From: Blastococcus aurantiacus
GTDB lineage: Bacteria > Actinomycetota > Actinomycetes > Mycobacteriales > Geodermatophilaceae
Direction of reading: 5' to 3'
Assembly (NCBI RefSeq): GCF_900102425.1
Contig: NZ_FNBT01000011.1
Coordinates: 1-64,000, forward strand
DNA length: 64,000 nt
In this document: piece by piece, positions 63,357 through 64,000 of the stretch
Layout: every line of letters begins with the position of its first letter
How positions within the stretch are numbered: the stretch's first letter is position 1
Program-made: the position numbers and the translations under genes
Notes under the pieces: model-generated
Seen by the model: the letters and a program-made list of their open reading frames with translations, nothing else
The model's database searches: none
What the model was told of the DNA's origin: nothing

Positions 63357-64000
63357 GTGGCTGGAAGCGGGCGCGAGCCGGGAACCCCTGCGACGGCCGA
63401 GGGCCTTCGGGCGGTGCTGTTCGACATGGACGGCACCCTCGTGGAGACCGAGGAGTACTGGGGCGAGGCGATGTTCGAGCTCGCCGGCCAGCTGGGGGGG
63501 CGGATGTCGGCCGAGGCCCGCGCGGCGACGGTCGGCACCAGCATGCGGGTGGCCATGGACATCCTCTACGCCGACCTGGGCGTCACCCGCACCGAGGAAC
63601 AGACGCGGGCCGACGTCGAGCAGATCATGGACGCGGTCGCCCGCAGGATGAGCGAGCGGCTGATCTGGCTGCCGGGCGCGCAGGAGCTGCTCGCCGCCGT
63701 CCACGAAGCCGGGCTGCGGACCGCCCTGGTGACGACGACGCCGCGGCGGCTGGCCGACCTGGTGATCACGCACATCGAGGCCGCGTTCGCGGACGGCCCG
63801 TTCGACGTGACCGTCTGCGGGGACGAGGTGCCCGCGCGCAAGCCCGACCCGGCGCCCTACCTGCAGGCGATGGCGGCCCTCGGGGTATCGCCCGGGGAGT
63901 CCGTCGTCATCGAGGACTCGCTGGTGGGGGTCACCTCCGGCCTGGCGGCGGGTGCCGCGGTGCTGGGGGTGGCGGGGCTGCAGGCGGTGTCACCGGCATC
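63357..64000 (+). CDS. HAD-superfamily hydrolase (3' end outside window)
   Basis: Incomplete at the right edge: 214 codons visible from GTG 63357. HAD motif I FDMDGTLVET with nucleophile Asp, motif II Thr in ALVTTTPRR, motif III Lys in ARKPDPAPYLQA and motif IV VIEDSLVGV are all present. It matches the beta-phosphoglucomutase/phosphatase-like group with a helical cap. Substrate not deducible. Confidence 0.9.
   Translation, partial: MAGSGREPGTPATAEGLRAVLFDMDGTLVETEEYWGEAMFELAGQLGGRMSAEARAATVGTSMRVAMDILYADLGVTRTEEQTRADVEQIMDAVARRMSERLIWLPGAQELLAAVHEAGLRTALVTTTPRRLADLVITHIEAAFADGPFDVTVCGDEVPARKPDPAPYLQAMAALGVSPGESVVIEDSLVGVTSGLAAGAAVLGVAGLQAVSPA

Overview
The window reads as chromosomal DNA of a high-GC actinobacterium, most likely from the Geodermatophilaceae or close relatives (Blastococcus, Modestobacter, Geodermatophilus). 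Reasons: very GC-rich codons throughout, a mycothiol ligase gene (mshC), actinobacterial family genes in their usual neighbourhood (MSMEG_4193-type phosphatase, DUF3090, SCO1664 family), and a CHRD protein beside a class F sortase. The family-level placement is inference.

Region 1 (1-7531) is one translationally coupled operon for a complex I-like membrane arm: a His-rich NuoD-like protein cut by the left edge, then NuoH, J, K, L, M and N. No NuoI lies between NuoH and NuoJ, and no NADH module is seen. Region 2 (about 7.7-35.85 kb) has the structure of an integrative element. It ends with a complete tyrosine recombinase (34544-35746) beside tRNA-Leu(GAG) (35848-35932). A second copy of the start of that recombinase gene, truncated after about 40 codons, lies at 7836-7955 just after the nuo operon, so the island looks composite.

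The island cargo is almost all extracytoplasmic respiration, thiol redox and copper handling: lone CtaD, CtaG, Sco, CcsB and ResB, CcdA, two TlpA-like proteins, DsbA, VKOR, an apolipoprotein N-acyltransferase, YcnI, a cupredoxin, a Csp-type copper storage protein, two DUF305 proteins, a CmtR-type regulator with two CDF exporters, and three peptidoglycan hydrolases. A BlaI-type repressor and an M56 membrane protease sit in the middle. A 16-bp dyad of the form CTA-N10-TAG recurs in front of ctaD/blaI, sco, dsbA, resB, nlpC, the second M23 gene and the first DUF305 gene. I propose it is the operator that ties these promoters into one regulon. A c-di-AMP (ydaO-type) riboswitch precedes the M23 gene at 24274.

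Region 3 (36-64 kb) is ordinary core chromosome: a diguanylate cyclase, an M20 peptidase, an SDR, a methyltransferase, RecD2, UppP, mshC, a dGTPase-like protein, PAC2, cobalamin-dependent MetH, a second GGDEF protein, CopC/CopD, a CHRD protein, a class F sortase, and a HAD hydrolase cut by the right edge.
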